A stretch of 64,000 nucleotides of DNA from Sequoia sempervirens (Eukaryota; Streptophyta; Pinopsida; Cupressales; Cupressaceae). The stretch is from NCBI GenBank assembly GCA_007258455.2, contig VDFB02114799.1:1-64000 (forward strand), read 5' to 3'. A program made the translations under genes and the position numbers. Below, piece after piece: positions 22,206 through 34,446 of this stretch; position 1 is the stretch's first letter; every line of letters begins with the position of its first letter. The notes under the pieces were generated by a model, which had not been told where the DNA came from, did not search any database, and saw only the letters and a program-made list of their open reading frames with translations.

Positions 22206-23837
22206 ATTTGGAAAAATCAATTTTAATTAGTATAAAAGAAGTTTGAATACAACAAAAAACTATTTGACCAATGAAAGAATGAATTAGGAATTGATCACAA
22301 CTATATACAACCATAATGAGATCACTTGGAAAAAATTAAAAAAACTCTGATTTCCTACAAATTGTCTTAATTTATAGTAGCTAAACAAGGGTATGGAAAT
22401 GTATATCTTGCTTACAATTAGCTTGTTTATGTTCTCATACCTTATTTTACAATAAAAAAATCAAATATAATTTAAGGATTAGTTGCATCCCTCATGCTAT
22501 GGTGAATCTTAATTTACAAGAATTAGAAACAATAATGTAGTCAAAGTATGAATATTGATTGGGGGTCATGTGGTGAGTTAATGACAATTAGTGTGTTTGT
22601 AGTGAGGTTTGGAGGATATTTATTTGAGGTGTATTAGTTATTTAAGGGAAATTAATGGTTAGGATGTGGTGTAGTTTTGGATTTAGTTTGGTTTGTTATT
22701 TAATAGACTCATTGTTAGTCTTATGTAAGGTATTGAGGTCAAGAAAGAGGAACAAGAATGGGAGCACTTGTGTATCGTGAGAGAATTTTAGATAGTGATA
22801 CAAGTGAGATTAGAGAGTTTTGTCAAACTATCAAATCAAGCGACTACAACTAAAATTTGAATTTGAATTATTTCCAAAACACCAAATTCAAAGAAAATTT
22901 TAATAAAATAGTAGACCTATAAAGTTTATTATTTATTTGAATTCATCTATATAATATTGCACTGTAGAAAAATGGACCCTTGTCATTTTCATGGTCTTTT
23001 AGGCCTTGTTTCATGATGTTTGGTCTATTTTGTTTGGATTTTATGTCATAAAATGTCTTGAACATGCATATTTAGGTACTAAAATTCAAATAATGACGTC
23101 TTGTGCAGGTGTTGTGAAGCATTGTAAGACATTTCTACACTCTTCTAGACTCTATTCATTACAATCACCTAAAAATCACCTTTTCATCACTAATCAAGTC
23201 CTATTTTGAAGTGTTGTAAAGTCTTGTAACAAGATTTCATGCTTTTCTAGGCACAATTTCACTATTTACACCTTTCTTATGCTTTATTTGACCCCTTTAT
23301 GCACTCATAAGGATTAATTAAGTGCATTTTTTAATGTAAACCTGACAAACAACATTAAATGCAAGATAATTACCAACACCCATTTTCAGGTCCTAGGTGG
23401 GACCCATTCACCATGGGTGGTGAATGAGTCCCCCTTGGCTCCAAATTCAATTTTTTTAAAATTCCCTTTTGGGTTTTTATTCAAAATCACTTGATGTCAG
23501 CCTGTGACGAGGTATTAACATGTTACTAAGGGACATGATTGTATAAAATAAGTGTTTTTACATCCATTTCAACCCCTTATTAATTCAAGCATTCAATCAC
23601 ACATCACATTTAAGCATTCAAGCATCTTACAACATCAAATCAAGCACTATTCAAGCATTTTGGAGCATCCATTGACACAACTTTAGATTTTAATCAACAA
23701 GAATTTGGTAAGTTGATAGCATTTGCATGTTATTTATTTATCATTCTCTTGCATTCCATTATTTCATTAAAGGTTTGATTACCAAATTGTTTGCTAACCC
23801 TCAACCAATGTCATTAGATTTCCACAATCCATAAGAA
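22206..23837. other. unassigned AT-rich sequence
   Basis: No gene is recognised. A short inverted repeat lies at 23399-23432 (GGGACCCATTCACC against GGTGAATGAGTCCC), and the same GAATGAGTCCC core recurs at 24311 and 24440. Confidence 0.4.
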
Positions 23838-24050
23838 TCAGAGCAGCTATTTCTGGATTAGATTGTGTGAGCTTTTTTTTGATCAACGTTTCAGATCACA
23901 CTCCGTGATCCATCATCAGGATAGAGAGTTCAAGGAGATCAACGTTTCATCTCCTTGAACTCTCTATCCTGATGATGGATCATGGAGTGTGATCTGAAAC
24001 GTTGATCCAAAAAAAGCTCACACAATCTAATCCAGAAATAGCTGCTCTGA
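23838..24050. repeat. 213-bp near-perfect inverted repeat (foldback/MITE-like)
   Basis: The left arm 23838-23939 (TCAGAGCAGCTATTTCTGG...) pairs with the right arm 23949-24050 (...CCAGAAATAGCTGCTCTGA) around a 9-nt loop, CAACGTTTC. I find only two mismatches in about 101 pairs. A 12-bp direct repeat AACCCTCAACCA stands at 23796-23807 and again at 24050-24061, the second at the outer edge of the right arm. If it is a target duplication, the inserted unit also includes 23808-23837. There is no coding. Such a unit, if transcribed, would make a long hairpin RNA suitable for small-RNA processing. Confidence 0.93.
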
Positions 24051-24061
24051 ACCCTCAACCA

Positions 24062-27000
24062 TTTTTCCCTTCTTGCATGTGTGTTTGCAAACCTTTATGT
24101 GAAAATTTAATGAGAATTTTGGTGTTGAAGAGTGGTCAACAAGTCAACTAGATGCTTCAATTCAAATCAACCATTTTTCAAGCTTGGAGAAGGTATTATG
24201 TCTGTTTCTTGTAGAATTGACTTTAGCAACCCGACAAGCAGATATTTCCAGATCTAGTGTTGCAGAGTTGTCTCTTGATTTCTCATAATTTTGGGAGAGG
24301 AATGATTCACCACCAATGGTGAATGAGTCCCACCTTAAGACTGAAAAATATAGGTTTTGTTAGATTTTGGATCTCGATAGTTAGAAACTAGTTCTTGACA
24401 AATTTTCACCAAGATTAGGACTGATTCGCCACCCTAGGAAAATGAGTCCCACTGTTGATTTTCTATGATTCCAAACAAAATTCAAACCATTCTAGATTCC
24501 TCAAATCTTGCCCTGGTGCACACTGTTTTAGTCCATTTCTTTTTGTTCTGCATTTTATTCATTCTTAGTTCATTGTTTGCATATCACATTGTGTTTTCCA
24601 GCATAGCTTAAATCTTTAGTTTTGCATTCAAATTCAGTCATATAGATCATTTAATTGCATTTAGTTAATTTAATTTAGCACAAATAACATCATACATAAC
24701 ATAATTTGAATGAACCCTTTAGCAATTTTGTCCCTAATGTCTCCTTATAGGTGAAAAATCCTAGAAGAGCCTAGAGAGTCCTAGGGTGCCAAAAATCTAC
24801 AGTTCAAATATAACAAGTAATTTGATTTCAATTAAATTCTTCAGTTCTTCCTTTGCAATCCTCCATAACTATCATGCCTTATTTCAATTTTTTCTTGGAT
24901 TATTATTGGATTCTTTTGTGTTATATCTCCCTACTAGTTGTGCTTATATTTGTACTCTTCTATGTTATTTCATAATTAATGTTTATTCCCATATGTTGCA
25001 ACTTTGTTTCTAATCTCATATGTTATTTCAAGATTATTGTTTTTTCCCATATGTTGCACCTTTCCTAATGCTCTCCCCTTGTTGTATCTTATTTCTCTCC
25101 TCTATGCTATAATATTTATCTTACCTTTTTCTCCCTTATTTGTTGTATGCCTTTACATTTCTTTGTTTGTCTCAAATTTGTCCCTTTCACTTTCACACCT
25201 ACTTTTGTAGTTGGAAAAAAATTAAAAAGTTATTTTAATTATTAAAATGGAATCTCCTACTAGTCATGCCCCTTCTAAATGCCTTTAGAAACAAGTATTT
25301 AAAACTATATGATGCCACACTACCCTATAATCATATTATTAATAATTTGGCCATAATATGAAGATAAATATTAATTTAAATATAAATGAATAACAATCCT
25401 CTAATATTAATGAAAACTACAACGTGAAAGAGTTCAAGCAACATTCATTTGAAACCTAACAAATTTGGAAGAAAAATTACAAAGTGAAGAATCCTCATAA
25501 AATTCAAAATTAGAGGAGTATTTGACCAACAACCAAAATAAAATGCACCAAAAATGATGAACCTAACAAAATTGTGAAAATTGCAAAAAATACGTGTAGG
25601 ATTGCCTTTGAACTTGGATGCTCCAACATCAAACAGGTGCCTACAATGCATATTCTCATGCAATAGATTAAAGAACCTAGGGTACAGCAAGCAAATTCTT
25701 GGAGATAAATCTTTGCTTGTAGGTAGGCATTCAAAGGATGCTATCCAAGGTGATTTTATCACTATATTTATATATTTTATATGAAATAAAACATTATAAT
25801 TATGGCACATGTAACTATTCCTACCAAATCAATTTAATGCTATGAATCTATAAAATGTAGAGGTTGAGGCAAGACTTGAGAAGAAGGCACTAGTAACAAG
25901 AGAAAAGGGTGTAGGATTAACTTCCACTCTACTCTCACACATTGGATATATTGATAAAATAGTAGAGATAAAGAGATAAATATGAGTTCTTCATGCATCA
26001 ACTATGTTAGATTATATGTGTGCAAACATTAAGAAGTTGTCTTGAAGTCATTAGTGACTTCATAATTTTTGTTTTATGTAGCTCTTTTTAGCATAGGTCT
26101 TACTATTATAGGGATATCTACTGCGGGTTTAGATTCCCATCTCTTGAGAGACACCAAAACTGTGGTATAATAAATAAAAAGGAGCCATGGGTACTGTTGG
26201 AACCTAATTTTTTAGTGTTCAATTTGCTAGGTCTAGGTTCCTTTATATAATTTAAGCGTCATTTTATGTATCATTTATAACCAATTTGAGATAATTCTCA
26301 ATTAGTATCATTTGGTCAATTTTGCACAAGTGTTGCTCCTTTTCATCCTCCATATCCTTGCTAGTTGCTAGTAGTTGCAAAAAGTGGAAATATTCTAATT
26401 TTAGATAATTTTTTGATCATTTTCATATGTTTCTATAGAGTTCCATAGTTCCATAGTTTCTCTTCTTGACACGTCTTTCCTCTAAACCCTACCTTTTTTA
26501 TTTTTCCTTGTTAGGATATCAAACCTTCCCATCTTGGCACACCTTTTCTCCAACCCTCACACTCTAAAAATTTACACTATGCCATCTTTTAGAGCTAGAG
26601 TTTCAATCATCCTCTTGCTTGCATGTCTTGTATCATTTCATAAAAATCCTTGATCCTTGACTCCTGATGGGTACCTTTATTCTTCCCTTTTTCTTTTATT
26701 TACTCTCTTTTTGGAATCCCACCAAACACCTACACCTCCCTTACTTTCTCAAAAACTCTTGTTCCTATCCCATTTTACTCTTTGTAAACTTTCTAAGTGG
26801 ATATAAATATTTTCCCCTAACCACTTTATCCACTTCTAGACTGAATCACACAAAGGTTCCTAATATCCTTTTCCCATACATTTATTCATATTTGGAGTTC
26901 CACCCAAATTTTGAGCATATTATTTCCTCAATCAAACCTCTCTCCTAATGTCTAGTATTTTCCTTCCCCATAGTTCTCTCAATCACTTCAATTAGTCCTT

Positions 27001-27249
27001 TTTCCAATTTTACATAGTTTCATAGTGCTTCAAGACATCCATCCTCCCATCCAATCTTGACTCAAAACCTTGCATTTTCATTCCCCTATCTTGTTCTAAT
27101 TCTAAATTTTAAATTTCTTTTGTATCACTCACTCTAGTCCCTTGATGTCATATTTGACCCATCCAACTACCTAGCTATGAATTTCCCACCAAAATAACAT
27201 TGTTTAATATTGAGAATGTTGATTCAAATATCTCCAAATAAAAGGAGGA
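24062..27249. other. unassigned AT-rich sequence
   Basis: There are several open stretches (for example 24786-25013, 25445-25810 minus, 26667-26948), but all are Phe/Ser/Leu-rich readings of pyrimidine-rich DNA or overlap each other on opposite strands. I see no domain, LTR pair or RNA gene. It may be very old repeat sequence. Confidence 0.4.
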
Positions 27250-27381
27250 TTAGATGGTGTATGAGCTCTGCTAGGGTTTTCTTGTGTCTACAGTGTCTAG
27301 TGTCATATTGCGCTTACTATGTGGGAAATTCCTCTTTTCTTGTGTGTACAACTACGTTTATTGTGGTTTTTTTATTTTAAT

Positions 27382-28468
27382 ATGCCTTCAACTAGCTCTA
27401 ACCCAACAGTTCATGCTGGTGTTAGTGGTTTGACAGCTCTGCTCAATGGCTCCTCCTCTGAACAAACAACCACAAAAATTTGTTCCAAAAGTCTTTCATG
27501 AGGTAATTGTTCTGACTCCCACCTGATGTGGTTTTTCCTTTGCCAGATTTTGATTTTGCTTGTCAATGGCTTGAACAACACACCCTTGTTGGGTATTTTG
27601 TTGGGAGGAATCCCCCTAAAAGTGTGCTTAAGGAATGGGTCAACAAGGACTATGTCCCTCATGGGGTTTTCCTTAATATGGTCCAAAATCTAACCAAGGG
27701 TTTTTTTTGTTCCACTCTGCAGAGGTCAATCATATCTAGGCTATCCTAGCCCATGGTCCTTGGTATGTCAGGTTTTCTTTGTTGGTTTTCCAAGTGTGGA
27801 CCTAGGACTTTGCTATCTTAGATGACACCAAGTTGTGGGTCCTAGTCTGGATTGAGTTTCCTTGTTTACCTTTACCTTGTGTGCCTTTTCTAAATCATAT
27901 TGTGTCCTTGTTGGGGAGGGTCATATGTATTGAGCCAGATAGGTTTTTTCAAGCCCAATCCCAGAAATGGGTCTGTGTTGAAGTGGAACTTTCCAAATAT
28001 TTGAAAGACTCCATTGACATTCAAATTGGAGCTCTTTGGCATACCCAAAAGGTCACTTATTTTAATTTTCCCAACATGTGTTATAGGTGTCAGTCTATAG
28101 ACCACAAGATCAAGGACTTCCCTTTGGAAATTCCTCGTACACCTTCTCCACCACGAGAATCTAAAATGCCTCATCAAGCAGATAATTCTGCTGCCAAACT
28201 TGATGAAAAATGGACTACAATTACAAATCAGAAAAATAAGTCTAGTTGTTTTGGGTTGGCTTCCAAGGCCTTTGAACCAATGAAGATTGTTTCAAACCCT
28301 TCAGTGAAGGGAAAAGAAACTCCAGCTAGGGTTGATATTGTTCCATCATGGCCTAGGCCGAAGACTACACCTCAACTTGTTGTCATCATGATAGCACAAC
28401 CGAATGTTTCTCCTCCCATTTTGGGAGCTCAAAGGCAGTCTTGTAGTCCTTCTCCACCATTGGAATAA
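27382..28468 (+). pseudogene. LINE ORF1 (DUF4283-type RNA-binding protein)
   Basis: The start is ATG at 27382 (MPSTSSNPTV). The region from about 27530 to 28070 follows the plant LINE ORF1 domain DUF4283: a KGFF block, then WIEFPCLPL, LLGRVICIEPD, WVCVEVELSKYLKDSIDI. A CCHC-like knuckle follows at 28079-28120 (CYRCQSIDHKIKDF), where the last Cys is Phe. A Ser/Pro/Lys-rich tail ends at TAA 28466. ORF1 binds LINE RNA. Several stops and frameshifts lie between 27500 and 27830. Confidence 0.85.
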
Positions 28469-28608
28469 GGGGAATATGTGCAAGAGAAATGAAGATATTC
28501 TTCTCCCTCTATTCAAATTGGGTCAGTTCCACCAGAGTTTCTACAGAATCATTTCTCTTCTCTGAATGATGGGGAGCCAAACTTCAACAATATGGAGGAG
28601 TTTCACTC

Positions 28609-31600
28609 ATGAATTTTCTCTCATAGAATATTCGAGGTCTGACAGAACTCTCCAAAAAGTATTTTTTTAGGGACACTTTGAGTAAATATTCTGGTATTGA
28701 AGTGTTTTGTCTCCAAGAGGTTAAAATTTCTGGTTTTTTGCTTGCTTCGGCTTGTCGCTCTATTTGATTAGTCAATAAAATATTTTGCACTAATAATGAA
28801 GTTGGGCATGGCCGAGTTGTCACCCTTTTGTCCCCAAAGTGGCATGCTTATGTGGTCAACCATGATTCTAACCCCACTCATCGGCTTGTCTAGATCCTTC
28901 TCAACATTGATAATCATTCCTTTGGGATTATTAATGTTTATGCCTCAAATGTTGTTGTGGAATGCTCCTTGGTTTGGTGTTGGATTGTTGATTCATTGTT
29001 AGTTTCTAATTGGTTATTGTGTGGGGATTTCAATATGGTTGAGATGGCCTATGACAAAGATGTCACCTTGCCATTTAGATGGGCAGTTGGCAAAAGGGAG
29101 GCATGGTTTTACATGCGCAATAAATTGGGACTTTTTGATCCCAATATTGGCCGCTACCATTCTCATTCTCTCTAGCACTCTTGGTGTAATTACAAGGCTG
29201 ACTCTAATAGGATATTTAACCTTGATCGTGCTATGATCTCAACTCAATCTTTTTTCCCTTTTGACAATTCTTCTCTCCTGGTTAAGCCATTAGTGGATGC
29301 GACTTTGTCCAATCATTTCCCCATTTCTTTTTGCATTTAATGGGAGACAAGAGAGCCTCGCACATGTAAAACTCAATTCTTTTTTAACACGTCTTTGCTT
29401 TGTCATCAACCCACTCTAGCCCATGTTTGTAGAGTCTAGAATTTGGAGTGTAGGACAACTCATCATACGGGTTGGATTACTTGGTGGAATGATGCTATCA
29501 CTCACACAACTAGATTTATATGGATCTATGGGTGCCAACTAGCCATCTTTCATCGACGGTCTTATGAGGCTACCACTAGTAACCTATGCTCATCAATTGA
29601 GGCATTGGCAATCAACCTTTTTTCCCCATCATTACAAGTTAGGGTGGCAGAATTAAGACACAAAAATCAAGTTGCAGATAATTATGCTGCCAGAAGTGCT
29701 CAAATCAAAGCTAGGTTACCCTGGTTAAAAATTGGCGACCATGCCTCTAAGGACTTTTTTTTGGCCTTGTGTGCTAGGAACTCATCTCTAGGCATTAAAA
29801 AATTTAAAGATGCAGTTAAAGTTCTCTCTGAGCTTCCTGACATTCTCTAGGCCTTTGTTTGGAATTATGAGCAAGTCTTCACTACATAGGAATCCACATT
29901 TGTGCGACAACAAACACTCTAGGATTGCCTTGCTATTGTGCTAAATAGGCTCTCCTTAGCCCAAATAATTTTTTGTGATTAATTCTTAACAATTGAAGAC
30001 CTTAAGGAAGTTTTTCATTCCTTGGTTAATGATAAATCCCTAAGGATTGATGGCTTCCCTTGTAAATTTTACAAGGTCCTTTGGGACTATGTTGGGCATG
30101 ACTTGTACAATGTTTATTTAGAAGTCGTTCATTCTAAATCTTTGGGAAATTTAATAAACAAATGAAATATTAAATTCATAACTAAGTCTGGAGATCTTGA
30201 GGATATTAGTATCTGGAGGCCTATCCCACTTCTTAATGTCTCCAAAATTATTTCCAAAGCTCTGGCTATGAAGATCCACCATCTTTTACCTCAAATTGTG
30301 CGTCTAAAGCAGACTAGGTTTATCAAATCTAGGTTTATCCTATACAACATTATTGTTGTTTGGGAAGGCATGGAGTGGGCTAGGAACTCAAACCATAAGG
30401 CTCTTTTCATTAAAATTGATTTTTCCAAGGCTTATGACCACATTCAATGGCCTTTTATTCTTGCTATGTTGCACACCTTGGGGTTTGGGCCTAATTTTAT
30501 TCAGGCTGTTCAAATGCTTTTTGCAGATGCCTCTGCTTGTATCACCATTAATGGCCACCAATCTCCTACCTTTGGGATTTTTTGTTCCATTTAGTAAGGA
30601 TGCTTTCTCACTCCTCTTTACATGATTTCCATTGGAGGATTTGGTTACCTCTTGGACAATGTAGTTTCTTAGCAGTGTGTCAAAGGTATCTCATTTCCCT
30701 ACTCTCAAGCCTAGTTGGTTAATGGCCATTTTGTTGATGACTCTTTCCTCACTCACTAGGAGGAAGAAGAAAATACCAAGGAGGCCTTGGGATGTTTTAA
30801 TAAATTCTTCCTTGCATTTAGTTCTTCCATTCAGTGGCACAAAACTTTTTGATATCAACAATCTATATTTCCCATCCCTCTTTGGTTTCAGCAGTATGGT
30901 TGGAAGTGGATTGGGTCAGGAGAAATCTTTCAATTCCTGGGAATTCCCTTTTCTTTCCATGCCTCTCCGACTGAGTTGTGGCAATTTTTTCTTACTAGAG
31001 TTGAGCAAAAGCTTGCATACTGGATTACTAAGCCCATCTGTCTCGTAGGAAAATTCCTGGTGTGCTCCAAAATTCTTCCAGCTACCCATGTTTATTATTC
31101 TTCTTGTTGGGCCCCTTCAAAAGCAGCTTATAGCAAGCTCGAAAAGTTACTCTAGGACTTTCTTTGGGCTTCTATTGAGCCCCATAGAGGGTTTCATTGT
31201 GTCACTTGGGAGTTTTGAGGCCTTCCTAGAGATTCTGGAGGACTTAGGCAACTCTCCACTCAACAACAAGGGACTGCCTTGTGTGTAAAATGGATAATTC
31301 ATGCCCTTACTAGAGATGAGGCCTAGAAAATTCTCCTTAGGCATTGTATTCAGTTAGGATTTCTTGTTAATAGACCCACCTGGAAGGGGATTGGTTTTCA
31401 AACCCTTATTGTAATGAAGGAACCAATTAAAATTATGGGGACTTTCATGGCCAGAAGCATTTGGAGAGCCTGGGAGGTGGTTAAGCTTTGGTGCCACTGG
31501 GTTGGCTCTGGTTTCCATGACGGGCTTTCGCTTAATCAACATAATATTTGGTGGTTTCCTTTGTTTACTAACAATGGTCAAACTCTAGCTAAGTTTCTTT

Positions 31601-32930
31601 GGCTTAAGGCACTCAAATTCCACAAGAAAGGCATTCAAAATTTACAGCAAGTGTTTCACAGACCCATAATGCGCATCATGTAGTGGGAAGATTTTTGTGC
31701 CCTTTATAGACTTCAAAACCAGGATTGTGCTACTTATGATGTTTGATGAATTCTATTCATGCAGAAATGATTCATAAGGTGATAATTCATGGGTCCAAGC
31801 CTTGTGGAAGGACTGGAAGGGGTACCTAGACACCCCTTTCAGAAATTAAAAAGCCTAGGCTTGGTTATAAGTGGCTTTCGTCGCACTTTCCTATGATTGA
31901 ATTTCTAAACCAAAGGTGGCTTCTTCAATCTACCACTCATGTTTGGCAAAAAAATTCTCTACCACTTAGTCTGCAAGTGTTGAGCCGAAACTTTCCCACT
32001 TTGCTTGGTGTATTCTTTTCCTAGGCTTTCCTATGGGTTTTTAGCTTGTTCACCTGGGGGTCTAGGACCCTCGTTGCCCTTTCTATGGGCAAGTCGAGTC
32101 TTTTAAGCATATCTTTTGGTTTTGCACCAGAGCCCAATAGTTTTGGACTTGGATTCACGACTTCTTTTGGCCCTTTAGACCAGAGCCTTTCTCTTGGCAT
32201 ATGATCCTGCTGGGAGACTTGCCCAAACTTCCTGATAAGTATACCCAACTTTGGCACACTTTAAGGGTGGAAATACTCTTCACTATCTGGAAAGACAGAA
32301 ATACCTGCATATTTGGTCAAACTCAAATGGATAAAAATGTTTCTTTTTATTCTAAAGCTATTATTTGTTCTAATGTGCTCTTATATATTTAGGTGCAAGC
32401 GAATAAAGTTGCACTTGAGGTGGTTCACTTGCAAGTGCTTTTGGATCACTGGGACAATGCCCTATTTATTCTTGCTTGGATGTCTACTTTTCCCACCTCT
32501 TCTCATGACCGGTCGCCTTCTTGGGGCCGGTAGTGGAGTGGCTCTACGCGCTCCTACTCTCAACCTCCTCTTTAGCATGGTTCTCGCTCTCCTTGGAAGA
32601 CCCTCTCTCCTCCTTCATGGGTTGGCTAGGGGTGGCGCTTTGGAGGGGCTGCGGGGAGCAGTAGTGGCAGTTCCAGGTGGTCCTCTATAATGCCCTCATA
32701 CTTTTGGCTCTGGTTGGCTAGATTTAGGTAAAAAAATTCCATGGCTTGCACTTGTAATCTCGCCTCGACACGAGGAAGATAAAGAAAAAGAAAAGAAGCT
32801 AATGATGATTGGGGTCCTCCTCCTGACGTCACTCTAGACCCCGCTAATGTATGGGGAAAGAAAATGGATGAAAGAGACCCTCTTGGCTCTACTAGCACTG
32901 CTTTGGCTACTTAATGGCCTTTTTAACATT
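28609..32930 (+). pseudogene. LINE ORF2 (endonuclease, reverse transcriptase)
   Basis: The start is ATG at 28609 (MNFLS, stop, NIRGL), where TAG replaces the Trp of the usual WNIRGL. Endonuclease motifs: CLQEVK (about 28710), LCGDFNMVE (about 29020), and SNHFPISF (about 29310), where the usual SDH Asp is Asn. RT motifs: RPIPLLNVSKIISKALA (about 30220), FIKIDFSKAYDHIQW (about 30405), GHFVDDSF with Asp codons at 30736-30741, and FLGIPF (about 30935). A zinc-binding RVT tail follows to about 32380, then a degraded C-terminus. Many stops and frameshifts. It normally nicks target DNA and copies LINE RNA there. Confidence 0.9.
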
Positions 32931-33098
32931 TATTATCATGGACTTTTGGGCTATGCCCATGTGACTGGTTATTTTTAGCTTTTTGGGTTTTACCCATGTG
33001 ACTCTCGGGGTGTTCCTTCTTACCACCTAATTTTTTTTGTGAATATGTATTTTAATCTTTAATTTAATATAGATTAATGCCTATTCATAAAAAAAAAA
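32931..33098 (+). other. LINE 3' UTR and poly-A tail
   Basis: Carries the plant-LINE-like repeat GGGCTATGCCCATGTGACT / GGGTTTTACCCATGTGACT at about 32950 and 32987, then a T-rich region and A10 at 33089-33098. Confidence 0.8.
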
Positions 33099-33139
33099 CC
33101 GAATATTGTGTTGTCATTAAAAAAATTCCATATGAGTGG

Positions 33140-33905
33140 GTGAAGGTAAATCTATAGCTACTGATGGTAAATGGGGTAATGGATTTGAAATAGATATTTT
33201 AGTAAATAGAAATAGGCTATATAAACAATCATGTTGGAGCAAATGGTTTAGTGTAAATAAATATTATAAGGATTGTGAATCACATATTAAAGGAAAATTC
33301 AGGCCAAATGGACAACTATCATTTATACAAGAGTGAAGTAATATTCTTTCAAGAATATTATTGAATGAGTGCCCATTTTGAAATAAATTAGTAATAATAA
33401 CATCATCAAATGTTTCTTGAAGATCAAGACTTTGATCAATTGTTAAAATAGGAAGAGAGTCATCTAGATCACTATCAATCCACAATGGATTGTTTGTCTC
33501 CAAAAAAGGTTGTGTTGGTGGATACAATGTTAATTGTTTTTTTTGTTCCCTATTATAAATAACCATATTATTTAATTGACAATTGATGAAAGAACCCATA
33601 GTAGCCAACCAAGGTCACCCTAATATCAAGGGATATCCCCAACTTCATTTTAGTCTACAAAAACATGAAGTCAATTGGATATTCCCAAGATTTAATAGAA
33701 ATAATAACATCTTCAATGATACCTTCATGTTTTACTAAAGATCTATCAACCATTTGAGGAACTGTAGGTGTAGGCCTTAATTCTTGAAGATAAATTTTCT
33801 TTAATCTCACTGTTCATATCATTTATAGTAGTACCTACGTCAATAAGTGTATTTGGAATAAGAACGTGACCGATATGTACCTAAATCATTAGATTGCATG
33901 GGTCA
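33140..33905 (-). pseudogene. Ty3/gypsy gag-pol protease fragment (older host element)
   Basis: Minus-strand reading, with frame changes: LIDVGTTIND with the catalytic-type Asp codon at 33839-33841, then a block like RPTPTVLQMVDRSLVKHEG, then IIEDVIISIKSWEYPIDFM, then RPWLATMGSF at about 33610, and the downstream linker FINCQLNNMVIYNREQKK. This is the retropepsin of plant Ty3/gypsy elements (usual LIDLGAS motif, here LIDVGTT). It stops toward 33140, near the LINE tail. No RT is left. I infer that the Tat element at 34447 inserted into this element's gag-protease region. Confidence 0.8.
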
Positions 33906-34446
33906 AAATAATTAGTAATTGTAATATTCCCAAGCATCAAATTTGCAAGTTGTCCAATAATTTGAACAATTTCCAAGTCTTGTTTCTTTTTTTGTCTTTG
34001 GGTACACAACTCTCAGCTCATGGGTGGGGTCAGGGTTTGGGACATTGGGATGGATGGGAATTATAGATGGGGTTGGGTGGATGGTGGGAACAGGGACATG
34101 GAACCGCCGAGAACTGGCCAGCAGTATGTGATACCAAGAAATACCGGCTATTTGCCAGTATTGGCATGTGCGGCCAATGGCCAATTTGGGTATCCTCTTG
34201 CCCTCATTGTATAGTAAATTTGTATCGCCTGTGGCTATTTTGTTGTTGGGTAGTAAATGGCTGTATTTTAGTAAGGTAGCGGTATGCCAGATGAGTAGGC
34301 CAGTATGGCTGGCAGGCATTTATCGTGTCATTGTGAAGCCATAGGTAACCTTAGGCGATGCATCGATGGCGAATGGTATGGGAGGCGACTCGGTCTCGAC
34401 GTATCCTCCTCCACTCCTCTCCCTCTCATGGTCAATGTGGGTGTTG
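33906..34446 (-). pseudogene. gypsy gag tail, decayed
   Basis: Minus-strand sequence upstream of the protease, containing a reading EIVQIIGQLANLMLGNITIT just before it and an Arg/Gly/Glu-rich stretch at 34370-34430. It carries a locally higher GC region with CpG-rich remnants. Assigned to the same element as 33140-33905 by continuity; no complete knuckle can be read. Confidence 0.5.

Larger units (their letters stand above)
27250..33098 (+). mobile_element. plant L1-type LINE, near full length, dead
   Basis: Two decayed ORFs and a 3' UTR ending AATGCCTATTCATA plus an A tail (33089-33098), the usual end of plant L1 elements. ORF1 has an RNA-binding domain and a knuckle; ORF2 has an AP endonuclease, RT and a C-terminal zinc-binding region. 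The 5' end is approximate. I could not find a clear target duplication around the A tail. Confidence 0.88.

Noticed and set aside
25445..25810. 121-codon minus-strand frame
   Set aside because: Overlaps another minus frame and a plus frame of similar quality. Cys/Phe/His-rich with no recognisable domain.
26667..26948. 93-codon plus-strand frame
   Set aside because: Pyrimidine-rich DNA gives a Phe/Leu/Ser/Pro-rich reading without family features.
32500..32700. GC-rich patch considered as a CpG island or host exon
   Set aside because: It continues the degraded C-terminal region of LINE ORF2 in position and style.
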